Source of the DNA: Acidobacteria bacterium 13_2_20CM_2_57_6 | Lineage (GTDB): Bacteria; Acidobacteriota; Terriglobia; Acidiferrales; UBA7541 | Direction of reading: 5' to 3' | Assembly: GCA_001917435.1 (NCBI GenBank) | Contig: MNEA01000140.1 | Span: 1-51,344 of the forward strand | DNA: 51,344 nucleotides | Part shown: one piece after another, positions 33,720 to 43,254 of the stretch | Layout of the letters: each line of letters opens with the position of its first letter | Position numbering within the stretch: position 1 is the first letter of the stretch | Notes under the pieces: model-generated | What the model saw: only the letters and a program-made list of their open reading frames with translations | Told to the model about the DNA's origin: nothing | The model's database searches: none | Made by a program: the position numbers and the translations under genes

Positions 33720-34255
33720 GGTTGTTTCTCCGGAGGAGGCGTAGCCGGAGGCTTTTCGGCAGGAGGCGGGGCCTCATGCTTTTCCAGTGGCCGGCGCGGA
33801 AAAAGCATTTTCAATAACTCATCATCCATGCCGACCAAATCCTGGCGGACAATCTGAAGCGGCGGCTTGTAGCCTTCGGGGGATACCAAGATTGTCTCGT
33901 CAACTTCGCGAATTCCCTTGCGCAAGTGCATTTCCAGTTGACGGTAACCATTGGATTGCTTTTCGGCGTCGGGATGTTGTTTCTTGAGGGCCTCGACGGC
34001 GGCGCGAACATTGTCGCGATATTTCTCAAGCGTCAGGCCCAGCGAATCATACTCGCCGGCCTTGCCGGCGCGGCGGGCTTCTTCAAACTGCGCTTCGCCC
34101 AACCTTTCCATTAACTTCGCCTTGCGAACCCCGCTTGTTTCGCGATCGAAGCGCGCCTGAAGTTCGGCCAAACTCTCCGCCGCGCCAGGAGGCAAAATCG
34201 CAAGAAAAACGAGCAGGCCGCAAACCGCACACAGGGACATCCCGATGACCCTCAT
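33716..34255 (-). CDS. Secreted or membrane-anchored helical hypothetical protein
   Basis: A 179-residue protein from the ATG at 34255 (MRVIGMSLCAVCGLLVFLAI), just after the TPR gene's stop; GGTAG with AAAGG lies upstream. The open frame goes 90 bases further upstream, but that would overlap the TPR gene. A signal or anchor helix is followed by a helical, Lys/Glu/Arg-rich domain (ARFDRETSGVRKAKLMERLG) and a Pro-rich tail (APPPAEKPPATPPPEKQP). No known family. It is sandwiched between two coupled genes and so is likely to work with them. Confidence 0.75.
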   Translation of the reverse strand: MRVIGMSLCAVCGLLVFLAILPPGAAESLAELQARFDRETSGVRKAKLMERLGEAQFEEARRAGKAGEYDSLGLTLEKYRDNVRAAVEALKKQHPDAEKQSNGYRQLEMHLRKGIREVDETILVSPEGYKPPLQIVRQDLVGMDDELLKMLFPRRPLEKHEAPPPAEKPPATPPPEKQP

Positions 34256-34259
34256 CCAA

Positions 34260-35636
34260 CTACCTTTTCCGTTCCAGCATGCGTTGTAGCACCTTGCTGC
34301 GCTCCCTGGCTTGCCAGACTTGATCGGGGTTTTTGTCCTGATCAAGCGCGAGAAACTTCTGATAAGCCTCCAAAGCAGGCTTGGGCTGATTCAGTTTATC
34401 GTAGCAAATCGCGCGAACAAACCAGACGCCGGCGCCCGGTTGTTCCATTTTGGCTATCTCGTCCAGAGTTGAAAGCGCGGCTGGATAATTGCCGCCCAGA
34501 AAAAATGTGGAGCTGAGGTCTTTCCAATACGCGAGATTTTCCCGATCGAGACGCAGCGCGGTGCGCAGCTCCTTCTCTGCTGCGGCAAAGTCGCGCTTCT
34601 GGAGAAAGATGCGGCCCAAACCGCCGTGGAGTTGGGCGTCGTTGGGAGCCAGAGCAAGAGCTTGCTGAAGGGTGGCGATCGAATCATCCCATTTCTTGCC
34701 GGCGACCTGAACGTCCGCGCGGAGCTTGAGCGATTCGAGTGCGGGCGGCTTGCCGGCGTCCAGACGATCGAGTTCCGCAAGAGCCGCATCACTCTGGTTT
34801 TGTTCGAGGAGGAGATGGACGAGCCGCGCGCGGGCTTCGGAATCATTGGGCATGATCCCGAGATAATCGCGGTAGGCTGCGGCGGCTTCGGTTTTTTTCT
34901 GAGCGTCGAGGCTTTCTGCGAGTCCCTTGCTCGCGCCAGGCTCTTTCGGCTGGACTTCCATTGCGCGGCGGAATCTGCCTTCTGCTTCAGCGGGCTTTCC
35001 GCCGCGAAGGGCAGCCCAGCCCAGGTAATTGATGGCCGTAGCATCGCTGGGATCCAAATGAAGCAATGCCTCGAAGGCTTCAGCGGCGCCAGCATGATCG
35101 CCGGAGCGGTCCAGAGCAACTGCCAGGAGATATCGGGGATGGCTTTGGGATGGAAGCAGGTCAACGGCTTTGCGAAGCGGCGCTACCGCGGCGGCGCTTT
35201 CCTGCTTGTCGAGAAGCAGGATGCCAAGATTGAGATAGGCCTCAGACATTTTTGGGTCCATGGCGATGGTGCGGGTGTATTCGGCGCGAGCTTCATCCGT
35301 TCTCTTCAGCGCCGTATAGACGTAGGCGAGCTGAAAGTGCGCGTACGCAAATTCGGGCTGGTCGGCGATGACTCTTTGCAACGGAGCAATGGCAGACTCG
35401 AAGTTTTTATTGTCGATATCGCGCTGAGCTTCCTCGAGCAAATCGTTAAGGGGGTTGGCGACTTTTTGGGTCTTCGTTTGAGTAGGCGGCTTGGGCTTCG
35501 CCGGATAATGCGGCACTGGCAACGGATCACCTTGCGGGGGCGCAGCTTGCTGCGTCCCTGCAGAGAAAAACAATGGGACGCAAAAGACGAACAGGAGAGT
35601 CCGCATCGCGTTCGAACGGAGAGGAGCGAGCTTCAT
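34260..35636 (-). CDS. Secreted TPR-repeat protein
   Basis: A 458-residue protein with a signal peptide (MRTLLFVFCVPLFFSAGTQQ after a short n-region). A Pro/Lys linker leads into about ten TPR units through to the C-terminus, for example FAYAHFQLAYVYTALKRTDE, SEAYLNLGILLLDKQESAAA and AQLHGGLGRIFLQKRDFAAA. TPR proteins are protein-protein scaffolds. The start at 35636 overlaps the uvrA stop by ATGA, so translation is coupled to the DNA repair protein above it. It is probably periplasmic and its partners are unknown. Confidence 0.85.
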   Translation of the reverse strand: MKLAPLRSNAMRTLLFVFCVPLFFSAGTQQAAPPQGDPLPVPHYPAKPKPPTQTKTQKVANPLNDLLEEAQRDIDNKNFESAIAPLQRVIADQPEFAYAHFQLAYVYTALKRTDEARAEYTRTIAMDPKMSEAYLNLGILLLDKQESAAAVAPLRKAVDLLPSQSHPRYLLAVALDRSGDHAGAAEAFEALLHLDPSDATAINYLGWAALRGGKPAEAEGRFRRAMEVQPKEPGASKGLAESLDAQKKTEAAAAYRDYLGIMPNDSEARARLVHLLLEQNQSDAALAELDRLDAGKPPALESLKLRADVQVAGKKWDDSIATLQQALALAPNDAQLHGGLGRIFLQKRDFAAAEKELRTALRLDRENLAYWKDLSSTFFLGGNYPAALSTLDEIAKMEQPGAGVWFVRAICYDKLNQPKPALEAYQKFLALDQDKNPDQVWQARERSKVLQRMLERKR

Positions 35637-38617
35637 GGTTCAGCCGGAGGAATCTTGGCTCCGTTGGAAACTGCAGGCGAAGGGCCTGCTGGTTTGGATG
35701 CGCCGTTCGCGGAACGCTTTGCCTGGCCGTTTCCGTTGAGTATCCGCGCAAGGTAGCGGCCGGTGTGCGATTGCGTATTGCGAGCCACCTGCTCCGGCGT
35801 TCCGGTAGCAATGATTTTCCCGCCTTGATCGCCGCCTTCGGGGCCAAGGTCAATCAGCCAATCTGCGGATTTAATGACGTCCAGATTGTGCTCAATAACC
35901 AGGAGTGAGGCGCCGCCTTCGAGCAATTTGCGAAACGCGCTGAGGAGCTTGGCGATGTCATCGAAATGCAGGCCGGTTGTCGGTTCGTCGAGAATGTAGA
36001 GGATGCCTTGGTTGTCGGTGCGGCTAAGATGCGCGGCAAGCTTCAGGCGCTGTGCTTCCCCGCCGGAAAGAGTTGTCGCGGACTGCCCGAGACGCAGATA
36101 ACCGAGGCCAATTTCATTCAGGACGCGGAGCTTGGAAACAACTTTGGACACGTTGACGAAAAACGCCAACGCTTCGCGAACGGTCAACTGCAGAACCTCG
36201 TGAACATTTTTTCCGTGATAGCGAACTTCCAGGACGCCGCTCTTAAAGCGCGTGCCACGGCATTCCTCGCAGATGAGTTCCACGTCGGCGAGAAACTGCA
36301 TTTCGACGGTGACGGTGCCGTCGCCCTGGCAGGTTTCGCAGCGGCCGCCCGGCACGTTAAAGGAAAAATGGCCGGCGGCGTAACCGCGACGCTTCGCATC
36401 TGGCGTATCGGCAAAAACTTCGCGAATCGCGTCGAAAGCTTTGAGGTAAGTGGCCGGATTCGAGCGCGGCGTGCGGCCGATCGGCGATTGATCGACGATG
36501 ACTACCTCGCGGACGTTGGCATCGCCTTCCAGCCGGTCGCAGAATTCCTTGACGCTGCCGCCGACCCGTTGTGCGGCGAGTGCTTTGTACAGCACGTCAT
36601 GAACGAGAGTGGACTTGCCGGACCCGCTGACGCCCGTAACTACCGTGAGCGTTCCGAGTGGAATCATCAAATCCAGATCCTGAAGGTTGTGCATGCTGGC
36701 GCCGTAGAGACGGAGAAATTTGCCGGCCGGTTTGTGGCGCACGTTGGGCACGGGAATGCGCAGCTCGCCGCTGAGGTAGCGGCCCGTGAGAGATTTATGT
36801 TCCTCGAGCATCGCTGAATAAGAACCGACAAAGAGCAGCTTGCCGCCAAGTTCGCCGGCGCCGGGACCAAGGTCAATGACACAATCGGCGGCCTGAATGG
36901 TGTCGGGATCGTGTTCGACGACCAGCACAGTATTGCCGAGGTCGCGGAGGGACTTGAGAATGTCGATGAGCCGCTGCGTATCGCGGGGGTGCAGGCCAAT
37001 GGAGGGTTCGTCAAGCACGTAGAGCGCGCCGACAAGATGCGAGCCGAGGGACGTCGCGAGCTGAATCCGCTGCGATTCTCCCCCAGAGAGAGTGGACGTC
37101 AAACGGTCGAGCGTAAGGTAATCGAGGCCAACCTCGTCGAGAAACTGCAAGCGCGTGCGAATTTCCTCGAGAATTTTGTCCGCGATTTTCACGTGTCCCT
37201 CGGAGAGTTGCAACGTGGAAAAGAAAACGCGCGCTTCTTTGACGGTGAGCTTGCAAACCTCGGTGATAGCTTTTCCCGCGACGCGGACGGCGCGAGCTTC
37301 GGCGCGCAGGCGAGTTCCGCCACAATCCGGGCAAGTGGCATACCCGCGGAAGCGGCTAAGGAAAACGCGGACGTGCAGCTTGTACTTCTTGCGCTCCAGC
37401 CAGGTGAAAAAACCTTTTATGCCTTCGTAATCGTTTTCGGGATCGCCTTCAAGAATCAGGCGGCGCTGTTCGGCCGGGAGTTGACGCCAAGGCACGTTCG
37501 TGGGAATTCCGCGGCCTCGCGCCCATTTTTTGACTTCCTGAAAGAGCGTGCGATAGCGTGGCTTCGTCCAAGGTTCGATGGCACCGTCGTCGAGCGACTT
37601 GCTGGGGTCGGGGACAACGAGATTCAGATCGAAATCGATGGTGTTTCCGAAGCCCTGGCAACGCGGACACGCTCCGTACGGGTTGTTGAAGGAGAACAGA
37701 CGGGGCTCGGGCTCCTGGTACAGCGTGCCGTCATTCTTGCATTCGAAGCGCTCATTGAACGTGAGCCGCTCGGCGGGATTGCCCGCGGCGTCCGCGATGC
37801 ATTCGACGAAGGCTTCGCCCTGCCCTTCGCGGTAACAAATTTCGATGGAGTCGACGAGACGGGCGCGCGACTCCGGGTTAACGGCGAGGCGATCGACGAG
37901 AACGTAGACGGGTTTGGAGAAATCGACATCGAGAAGCGTTTCCGGCGAGGAAAATTCGTGGATGCGGCCGGCCTGGTAAAGGCGATTGAAACCGCGTTTC
38001 TGGAGATCAAGCAGCGCCTGACGAAGGAGTTCCGGAGGAGGGGCGCCAGCGGTTTTCTTCCCGCCACGTTTCGAGACGGCTGCGCCAGCCGTCGAGGCGA
38101 CTATTCGAAGCTGGTGCAAAACGTAAAAGCGTCGTCCCGGGGCGAGCGACAAAATACGTGTGGCGATTTCGTCGGGATTGTCCCGGCGAACTTCCGCCCC
38201 GCACTTAATGCAGAAAGTCTGCCCGCAGCGCGCAAAAAGCAGCCGCAAGTAATCGTAAATTTCCGTAGCTGTCGCAACGTTCGAGCGTGGATTGCGTGTG
38301 GTATTTTTCTGGCGAATCGCCACGGCCGGAGCGATGCCGGAGATCTCGTCGACATCCGGTTTTTCCATGCGTTCTAGAAATTGGCGCGCATAGGCGGAGA
38401 GAGACTCGACGTAGCGGCGCTGGCCTTCTGCGTAAATGGTGTCGAACGCAAGGGAGGATTTGCCCGAGCCACTGACGCCGGTAACCACAGTAATGGCGTT
38501 ATGCGGAATTTCTACGTTGATATTCTTGAGATTGTGGACGCGGGCGCCGCGGACGCGGATCGACTCCTGCTCCGGCCGGACGTCCGTGGTTGCATGGGTA
38601 ATCTCTTTGGTCGCCAA
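35633..38617 (-). CDS. uvrA: Excinuclease ABC subunit A
   Basis: UvrA is the damage-recognition ATPase of nucleotide excision repair. At 994 residues it is about 50 longer than usual because of an Ala/Ser/Pro-rich C-terminal tail and an insertion near residues 178-200. Two ABC cassettes are visible: [20 protein letters not shown] and [15 protein letters not shown] (Walker A), [12 protein letters not shown] and [12 protein letters not shown] (signatures), [13 protein letters not shown] and [13 protein letters not shown] (Walker B). Zinc-binding Cys clusters are [13 protein letters not shown] and [16 protein letters not shown]...CEEC. It starts with TTG at 38617 and no strong Shine-Dalgarno sequence, 40 bases after the predicted transcription start. 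Confidence 0.97.
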   Translation of the reverse strand: MATKEITHATTDVRPEQESIRVRGARVHNLKNINVEIPHNAITVVTGVSGSGKSSLAFDTIYAEGQRRYVESLSAYARQFLERMEKPDVDEISGIAPAVAIRQKNTTRNPRSNVATATEIYDYLRLLFARCGQTFCIKCGAEVRRDNPDEIATRILSLAPGRRFYVLHQLRIVASTAGAAVSKRGGKKTAGAPPPELLRQALLDLQKRGFNRLYQAGRIHEFSSPETLLDVDFSKPVYVLVDRLAVNPESRARLVDSIEICYREGQGEAFVECIADAAGNPAERLTFNERFECKNDGTLYQEPEPRLFSFNNPYGACPRCQGFGNTIDFDLNLVVPDPSKSLDDGAIEPWTKPRYRTLFQEVKKWARGRGIPTNVPWRQLPAEQRRLILEGDPENDYEGIKGFFTWLERKKYKLHVRVFLSRFRGYATCPDCGGTRLRAEARAVRVAGKAITEVCKLTVKEARVFFSTLQLSEGHVKIADKILEEIRTRLQFLDEVGLDYLTLDRLTSTLSGGESQRIQLATSLGSHLVGALYVLDEPSIGLHPRDTQRLIDILKSLRDLGNTVLVVEHDPDTIQAADCVIDLGPGAGELGGKLLFVGSYSAMLEEHKSLTGRYLSGELRIPVPNVRHKPAGKFLRLYGASMHNLQDLDLMIPLGTLTVVTGVSGSGKSTLVHDVLYKALAAQRVGGSVKEFCDRLEGDANVREVVIVDQSPIGRTPRSNPATYLKAFDAIREVFADTPDAKRRGYAAGHFSFNVPGGRCETCQGDGTVTVEMQFLADVELICEECRGTRFKSGVLEVRYHGKNVHEVLQLTVREALAFFVNVSKVVSKLRVLNEIGLGYLRLGQSATTLSGGEAQRLKLAAHLSRTDNQGILYILDEPTTGLHFDDIAKLLSAFRKLLEGGASLLVIEHNLDVIKSADWLIDLGPEGGDQGGKIIATGTPEQVARNTQSHTGRYLARILNGNGQAKRSANGASKPAGPSPAVSNGAKIPPAEP

Positions 38618-38663
38618 GAGTAAGCCCAGACAGCGGGTTTCGAGTGCACTGCCTAAACTTCAA

Positions 38664-38692
38664 ATTATACTTCCGCTGTCAAAGCGGGGCAA
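38664..38692 (-). promoter_or_regulatory. Predicted promoter of uvrA with internal inverted repeat
   Basis: On the minus strand TTGCCC (38692-38687), a 17-base spacer and a perfect TATAAT (38669-38664). The spacer carries an inverted repeat CCGCT-N5-AGCGG (38673-38687), a possible operator position. It does not match the classic LexA box. Confidence 0.5.
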
Positions 38693-38714
38693 ACGGGGCG
38701 TCGTCGGGACAACC

Positions 38715-39659
38715 TCACGGCTCCTGGGTGAGGGTGATCTCGCCGATGCCACCCTCCACTTTCAGGTGAATCGTCGCGGGGGATTTGCCATAGGCATCGT
38801 TGATATAGGAGTCTCCATCGTGCTTCAGACCGCGCACGTTGATGGAGCCGATGCCGCCGGAAGCGTGAGCAATGACACCGACATTTTTCGGAAGGCGGAT
38901 GTTGGCCTGTCCAACGCCGCCTTCAATATCGGCGGTCAAGTCGGTCTTGCGGTCACCGGTGAGGTCGACATCCATCTGGCCCGCTCCCATATGGAGGTCC
39001 AAGCGGGTCAAGGGAACGTCGCGCAAGTGCAAGCTTCCTTGTCCTGCCCCCATAGCCACTTTTAGCTCTAGTGGGATGTCTTTGCTGAAGCGCAGAATCC
39101 AGTCGTTTTCAGAACGGCCGAAGTGGACGGGGTGTGAATCCTGCGAAATGTTGAGTTGGCCGATGCCGCTGTCCACGTGGTAGTCCACGCGAGGTGCGTC
39201 GAAGGAACTGTCGTAGGTGAAGTCCGCGTCAAGAACATGATTCGCACCACCGTTAATGGTGAGCTGCCCCGCACCCATCTCAAGCCGGGCGCGCGCGGAC
39301 TTTGCGCCCTGCAAGTCCACGGTCTGCGCGTTGTGCTGCGTTCCCGAATACAAGCCATGGCGGCGGGTAAAACTGCGTCCATGCACGAGCAGGGCGACCA
39401 AAACAATGACAAACGCAAGCGCTCCAATGGTGGCACCAATGGAAATTCCCTGAGGCGCATTGGGGTTGCAACTTCGATACGTACTGTCCCAAATCTTGCC
39501 AACTCCGACGAAGATTAAGATCAGCGGCCAGTAGGTCGTCAGAATCGGCCAAGGGTCGAAGGCGGGGCGCCAGTTGTGCAGGAGAAACAGAGCACCCACG
39601 GTAATGAGAATGATCGGGAAAACGAGGGAGACTCTCCTGGGATTGCCGTCCTGGGCCAT
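38715..39659 (-). CDS. LiaF/toast-rack-domain membrane protein
   Basis: A 314-residue protein. The N-terminal [19 protein letters not shown] and the following [15 protein letters not shown] are LiaI/LiaF-type membrane helices. A further helix at about 70-95 ([20 protein letters not shown]) precedes an extracytoplasmic beta-rich domain with repeated motifs ([51 protein letters not shown]) like the 'toast rack'/DUF4097 fold. GGAGG six bases before the ATG supports the start. LiaF-like proteins sense envelope stress with a histidine kinase, but none is adjacent, so the role is open. Confidence 0.82.
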   Translation of the reverse strand: MAQDGNPRRVSLVFPIILITVGALFLLHNWRPAFDPWPILTTYWPLILIFVGVGKIWDSTYRSCNPNAPQGISIGATIGALAFVIVLVALLVHGRSFTRRHGLYSGTQHNAQTVDLQGAKSARARLEMGAGQLTINGGANHVLDADFTYDSSFDAPRVDYHVDSGIGQLNISQDSHPVHFGRSENDWILRFSKDIPLELKVAMGAGQGSLHLRDVPLTRLDLHMGAGQMDVDLTGDRKTDLTADIEGGVGQANIRLPKNVGVIAHASGGIGSINVRGLKHDGDSYINDAYGKSPATIHLKVEGGIGEITLTQEP

Positions 39660-39864
39660 GGCACACCTCCGCTACCTTGTACTACGCGCGCGAAAGGAAA
39701 ATAGTTCAGCGAGCGATTGGTATCACTGTACAACAAGGAGGAGGGGGCGTGAACTATAGCAACGGTTTGGCGCCAACGTCTATTCAGAAGCGACGTACCG
39801 TAGCATTGTCCAAGAGTAGTGTGTGGTAAAGTTCCGCTGAAAAAAGGGATCGAGGAGTCCGGGC

Positions 39865-41067
39865 ATGAAGGAATTCGAGAGGATTTTCTGGATCGTTCTG
39901 GATAGCGTTGGAATCGGCGAGCTTCCGGACGCCGCGGAATATGGCGACGTGGGCAGGAACACGGTCGGACACATTGCGGAATCGCGGCCGGTGGAAATCC
40001 CGAATCTGGTACGCATGGGGCTCGCGAATATTGCGCGCCTGAAACATCTGCCGCCGGCAACCGCTCCGATTGCAGCATACGGAAAAGGCACGACGCGCTC
40101 GCCCGGCAAAGACACGACAACGGGACACTGGGAAATGGCGGGAGTGTGGCTGGACCAGGCCTTCCCTGTTTACAAGAACGGGTTTCCGAAAGAATTGATC
40201 GAAGAGTTCGAACAGCAAATTGGCCGAAAGACGATTGGAAACAAGCCCGCTTCGGGGACGGAAATCATCAAGGAATTGGGCGAAGAACACGTTCGAACGG
40301 GCAAGCCAATTGTATATACGTCGGGTGACAGCGTCTTTCAAATTGCCGCGCACGAAGAAGTGATCCCAATCCAGGAACTTTACCGCATGTGCGAAATTGC
40401 GCGGAAATTGCTGGACGGGCCGCATCGCGTCGGACGTGTGATCGCCCGGCCGTTCGCGGGAACACCCGGAAATTTTGTGCGGACCACCCGGCGGCACGAT
40501 TATGCCGTGGACCCTCCGAAGCCGATGCTGATGGATGTTCTCGCAGAGCGGAAAGTGCGCGTTTTCGGCGTGGGAAAAATTCATGACATTTACAACGGCC
40601 GCGGAGTGCAAGAGTACGTAACGACAAAAGGTAACGCCGACGGCATGGAGAAACTGACGGCGGCCGTCAGCGAGCGCGAGAGCGGGCTGATTTTCTGCAA
40701 CTTGGTGGATTTCGATATGCTGTACGGCCATCGAAAAGATGTGGAAGGATTTGCCAAGTCACTAGAAGAGTTCGACCGCATGCTCGCGGACTTCCTGCCA
40801 CTGCTAAGTCTTTCCGACCTGTTGATGATCACCGCGGACCACGGATGCGACCCGGATGCGCGATGGCCGACCACGGACCATTCGCGGGAGTACGTTCCTA
40901 TCTTGGCGTATTCGCCGGGAGGCGGAGCGGGCGTGGACCTGGGAGTCCGGAACACGCTGGCAGATATGGGGCAGACCGTCGCGGAAAACTTCGGATGCGC
41001 CATTCCGCATGGGAAAAGTTTCTTGAGTAAGATGAAGATGCGGCGAACGAATGAAGTGGCAGGATAA
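39865..41067 (+). CDS. deoB: Phosphopentomutase
   Basis: DeoB interconverts ribose-1- and ribose-5-phosphate in nucleoside salvage. The 400-residue product has the alkaline-phosphatase-like metal ligands. The first Asp lies in IVLDSVGIGELPDAAEY. The phosphorylatable Thr is in SPGKDTTTGHWEM, and the C-terminal metal site is ITADHGCDPD with TTDHSREYVPILAYS. GAGGAG precedes the ATG by about eight bases. No deoC, deoA or deoD is adjacent. Confidence 0.96.
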   Translation: MKEFERIFWIVLDSVGIGELPDAAEYGDVGRNTVGHIAESRPVEIPNLVRMGLANIARLKHLPPATAPIAAYGKGTTRSPGKDTTTGHWEMAGVWLDQAFPVYKNGFPKELIEEFEQQIGRKTIGNKPASGTEIIKELGEEHVRTGKPIVYTSGDSVFQIAAHEEVIPIQELYRMCEIARKLLDGPHRVGRVIARPFAGTPGNFVRTTRRHDYAVDPPKPMLMDVLAERKVRVFGVGKIHDIYNGRGVQEYVTTKGNADGMEKLTAAVSERESGLIFCNLVDFDMLYGHRKDVEGFAKSLEEFDRMLADFLPLLSLSDLLMITADHGCDPDARWPTTDHSREYVPILAYSPGGGAGVDLGVRNTLADMGQTVAENFGCAIPHGKSFLSKMKMRRTNEVAG

Positions 41068-41120
41068 CGGGGAGACCGCGCAAGAGCGATCCTTTTGCAA
41101 GAGAATTGACTCTTCTTACG

Positions 41121-41264
41121 TCAGAACCAGTCGCTCCTGTAGGCCACCCACCAGCTAAAGATACCAATGGGAATCGTCGCCAGGAGCGACCAAAGGATGG
41201 GTAACGTGAAATCCGCAATTAGCCCCAGCGCAATAAAGATGGTCCAGAAAACCTTGCGTTGCAT
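41121..41264 (-). CDS. 47-residue membrane protein, hypothetical
   Basis: An ATG at 41264 opens a 47-codon frame ending in TGA at 41123-41121. The product has two hydrophobic stretches: MQRKVFWTIFIALGLIADFT, then a second one, PILWSLLATIPIGIFSWWVA, and ends YRSDWF. The two-helix hairpin layout and the Trp/Arg C-terminus match a small conserved inner-membrane family that I recall from acidobacterial neighbourhoods. It is too short for most gene finders, so support is modest. No clear Shine-Dalgarno sequence is seen. Confidence 0.55.
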   Translation of the reverse strand: MQRKVFWTIFIALGLIADFTLPILWSLLATIPIGIFSWWVAYRSDWF

Positions 41265-41397
41265 TGCTTTATTCTAGCGCGTATTCGCGCCATCGCCTCG
41301 GGTTACATCACAACGTGCGACAAGGAAGATGTTAGGCTCTGCAATTATTCATTGCATGGGAAGCATGCAATCTGATTAGATGGCCGCACGGACATAG

Positions 41398-42213
41398 ATG
41401 AGGGCGACGCCAGCCCTCCCCAATATGCAAAAGAGCCAAACGCTTGGACGAATCTTCGTTGCTGTTTCCCTGGTGGTTTTCGGCGTTCAACACTTCATGT
41501 ATGGCGGCTTCGTGGCTGGACTGGTGCCCGCGTTTATGCCCGGGCGCTTGTTCTGGGCGTACTTTGTGGGCGTGGCGTTCTTTGCCGCCGCTGCCGGAAT
41601 TCTATACAAACTAATGGCCCGGCCGGCCGCAACCATGCTGGGAGTGATGTTTTTTCTCTTTGTGGTGCTGCTGCACATTCCCCGGATCGTTGGCAATGCA
41701 GGCAATGGAAATGAGTGGACTAGCGGATTCGTGGCCCTGGCCATGTGTGGCGGCGCGTGGATTCTTGCCAACGCCGCCCCCTTGGAGGAGCGCGAAAAGG
41801 CAGATCCGTTCCTTAAACTGGGGAGATATTTCTTTGCCCTGGCGTTTGTGGCTTTTGGGATTCAACATTTCGTCTATGCCCATTTCGGAGCCGGTTTGGG
41901 CCCGCCATTTTTTACGGGACGGCCCCTCCGGGCCTATCTGACCGGCGTCGTCCTCGTAGCCATTGGCACAGCAATCATCCTCGGGAAAAAGGCGCGAATC
42001 GCAGCAACTCTGCTGGGAACGATCCTTTTTGTCTCCTTCCTGTTGATTCATGCTCCGCGCATCGCGACGCAATTGCACAATCCCGGCCCTTGGACAAGTG
42101 GGTTCGAGATCCTGGCTCTGTGCGGGGCCGCTTTGGTCCTGAGCAGCAGCTGGCCGAAAGAAGAAGCAACTAGCAATGCGCTCCGCGCGGATAAGAACGA
42201 GAATGCCGCATAG
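41398..42213 (+). CDS. DoxX-like membrane protein with internal duplication
   Basis: A 271-residue membrane protein made of two tandem repeats of about 120 residues, each four helices. The first, near residue 16, reads GRIFVAVSLVVFGVQHFMYG and the second, near 143, GRYFFALAFVAFGIQHFVYA. Each ends in a matching hydrophobic stretch ending H-x-PRI. The family looks like DoxX/DUF417 quinone-linked small membrane proteins, function unclear. The start at 41398 lacks a Shine-Dalgarno sequence; an in-frame ATG at 41425 is equally possible. It stands alone between the small 47-residue gene and the convergent VWFA pair. Confidence 0.8.
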   Translation: MRATPALPNMQKSQTLGRIFVAVSLVVFGVQHFMYGGFVAGLVPAFMPGRLFWAYFVGVAFFAAAAGILYKLMARPAATMLGVMFFLFVVLLHIPRIVGNAGNGNEWTSGFVALAMCGGAWILANAAPLEEREKADPFLKLGRYFFALAFVAFGIQHFVYAHFGAGLGPPFFTGRPLRAYLTGVVLVAIGTAIILGKKARIAATLLGTILFVSFLLIHAPRIATQLHNPGPWTSGFEILALCGAALVLSSSWPKEEATSNALRADKNENAA

Positions 42214-42245
42214 GCGGGCTTCTTCAGAACCGACGAGAGCTGTCG

Positions 42246-43229
42246 TCAGTTACCGGCAGCAGAGGTGGGACCGCCAGGAGCGTAGTAGCCGTTGCGCGTG
42301 CGGGCGATGAGCTTGCCCCGCCCGCGCGGCGGAATCACTTCCACCTGGATGGAGCGGAACGTGCCATCGCGGCGCGTGTTCGTGGGATAGTACGCGAGAA
42401 TGTATTGGTTGCGAATGTCGTGTGCGACCTGCTCGCAGATGTTGTGCACGTCGTCGACATTTTCCGGGAAGTATGCCAACCCGCCCGACGCAGCGGAGAT
42501 TTGCTCGAGCACTTTGCGGGCGCGCTTGGCTTCCTTCTTGTTCTCCTGGCCGAGCAGACCAATGGTGTAGATCACCGTATCTGTCTTCTGGATTTCGCGA
42601 ATCATTTTTTCCAGGGAATTGCGGCTGGCATTGTCTTCGCCGTCGGTGACCACCAGCAAAACTTTCTTGTCCTTGGAAGCTTTCTTAAGATGGTCGAGGG
42701 AGCCCAGAATGGCGTCTCGCATGGCCGTGCTGCCGCGGGAATCGATGCGTTCGAGAGCTTCCTTCAATTCGGGAATGCTGCTGGTGAAATCCTTGTCCAA
42801 ATCGAGGTAGAAATCGTCGTTGAAGTTGACGACGAAAGCTTCGTCCTGTGGATTGCTGGCTTGAACCAAAGTGATCGCGGCCTCATTAACGCGCGGACGC
42901 TTGTCGCGCATGCTGCCGCTGTTATCGATCACCAGCCCCATGCTGACGGGAACGTCTTCGCGCTTGAAGACGGCCAGCTTCTGTTCGACTTTGTCTTCGA
43001 AGACGCGGAAATTCTCCGACTTGAGGCCTTCGGCGAAACGCTGACGGTCGTCGAGAACGGTCGTGTGCAAGACGACCAGGTTAACGTCAACCTTGATACT
43101 GGAACCTTGCTTGCCTGCGTTCGCATCCTGACCCGGAGGGGGCGGCGGTGAACTGGGAACGGGAATCTGGGCTAAGGCAGGGGGAGCGAACAGACCAACC
43201 GCACACACCAACAAACAGAGATAGCGCAG
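42246..43229 (-). CDS. Secreted VWFA-domain protein (acidobacterial type), second of pair
   Basis: After the signal peptide (LLVCAVGLFAPPALAQ) the protein has a short linker, an N-terminal NFRVFEDKVEQKLAVFKRED region and a von Willebrand A domain. Its MIDAS is VIDNSGSMRDKRP, with the later Thr in SRGSTAMRDAI and Asp in VVTDGEDNASRNS. The C-terminal NQYILAYYPTNTRRDGTFRS is the diagnostic end of the 'VWFA-related Acidobacterial domain'. The start is unresolved: no ATG is well placed after the upstream gene's stop (43255). I use the CTG at 43229, which gives MRYLCLL; a TTG at 43214 or an overlapping ATG at 43427 are alternatives. Role unknown, probably envelope adhesion or complex assembly. Confidence 0.82.
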   Translation of the reverse strand: MRYLCLLVCAVGLFAPPALAQIPVPSSPPPPPGQDANAGKQGSSIKVDVNLVVLHTTVLDDRQRFAEGLKSENFRVFEDKVEQKLAVFKREDVPVSMGLVIDNSGSMRDKRPRVNEAAITLVQASNPQDEAFVVNFNDDFYLDLDKDFTSSIPELKEALERIDSRGSTAMRDAILGSLDHLKKASKDKKVLLVVTDGEDNASRNSLEKMIREIQKTDTVIYTIGLLGQENKKEAKRARKVLEQISAASGGLAYFPENVDDVHNICEQVAHDIRNQYILAYYPTNTRRDGTFRSIQVEVIPPRGRGKLIARTRNGYYAPGGPTSAAGN

Positions 43230-43254
43230 GGAGCGGAAGAGACTCCGGAGAGAC

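Noticed and set aside
36911..38377. Long plus-strand open frame inside uvrA
   Set aside because: It is the antisense of a strongly supported ABC ATPase gene, in a GC-rich codon context that keeps the opposite frame open by chance.
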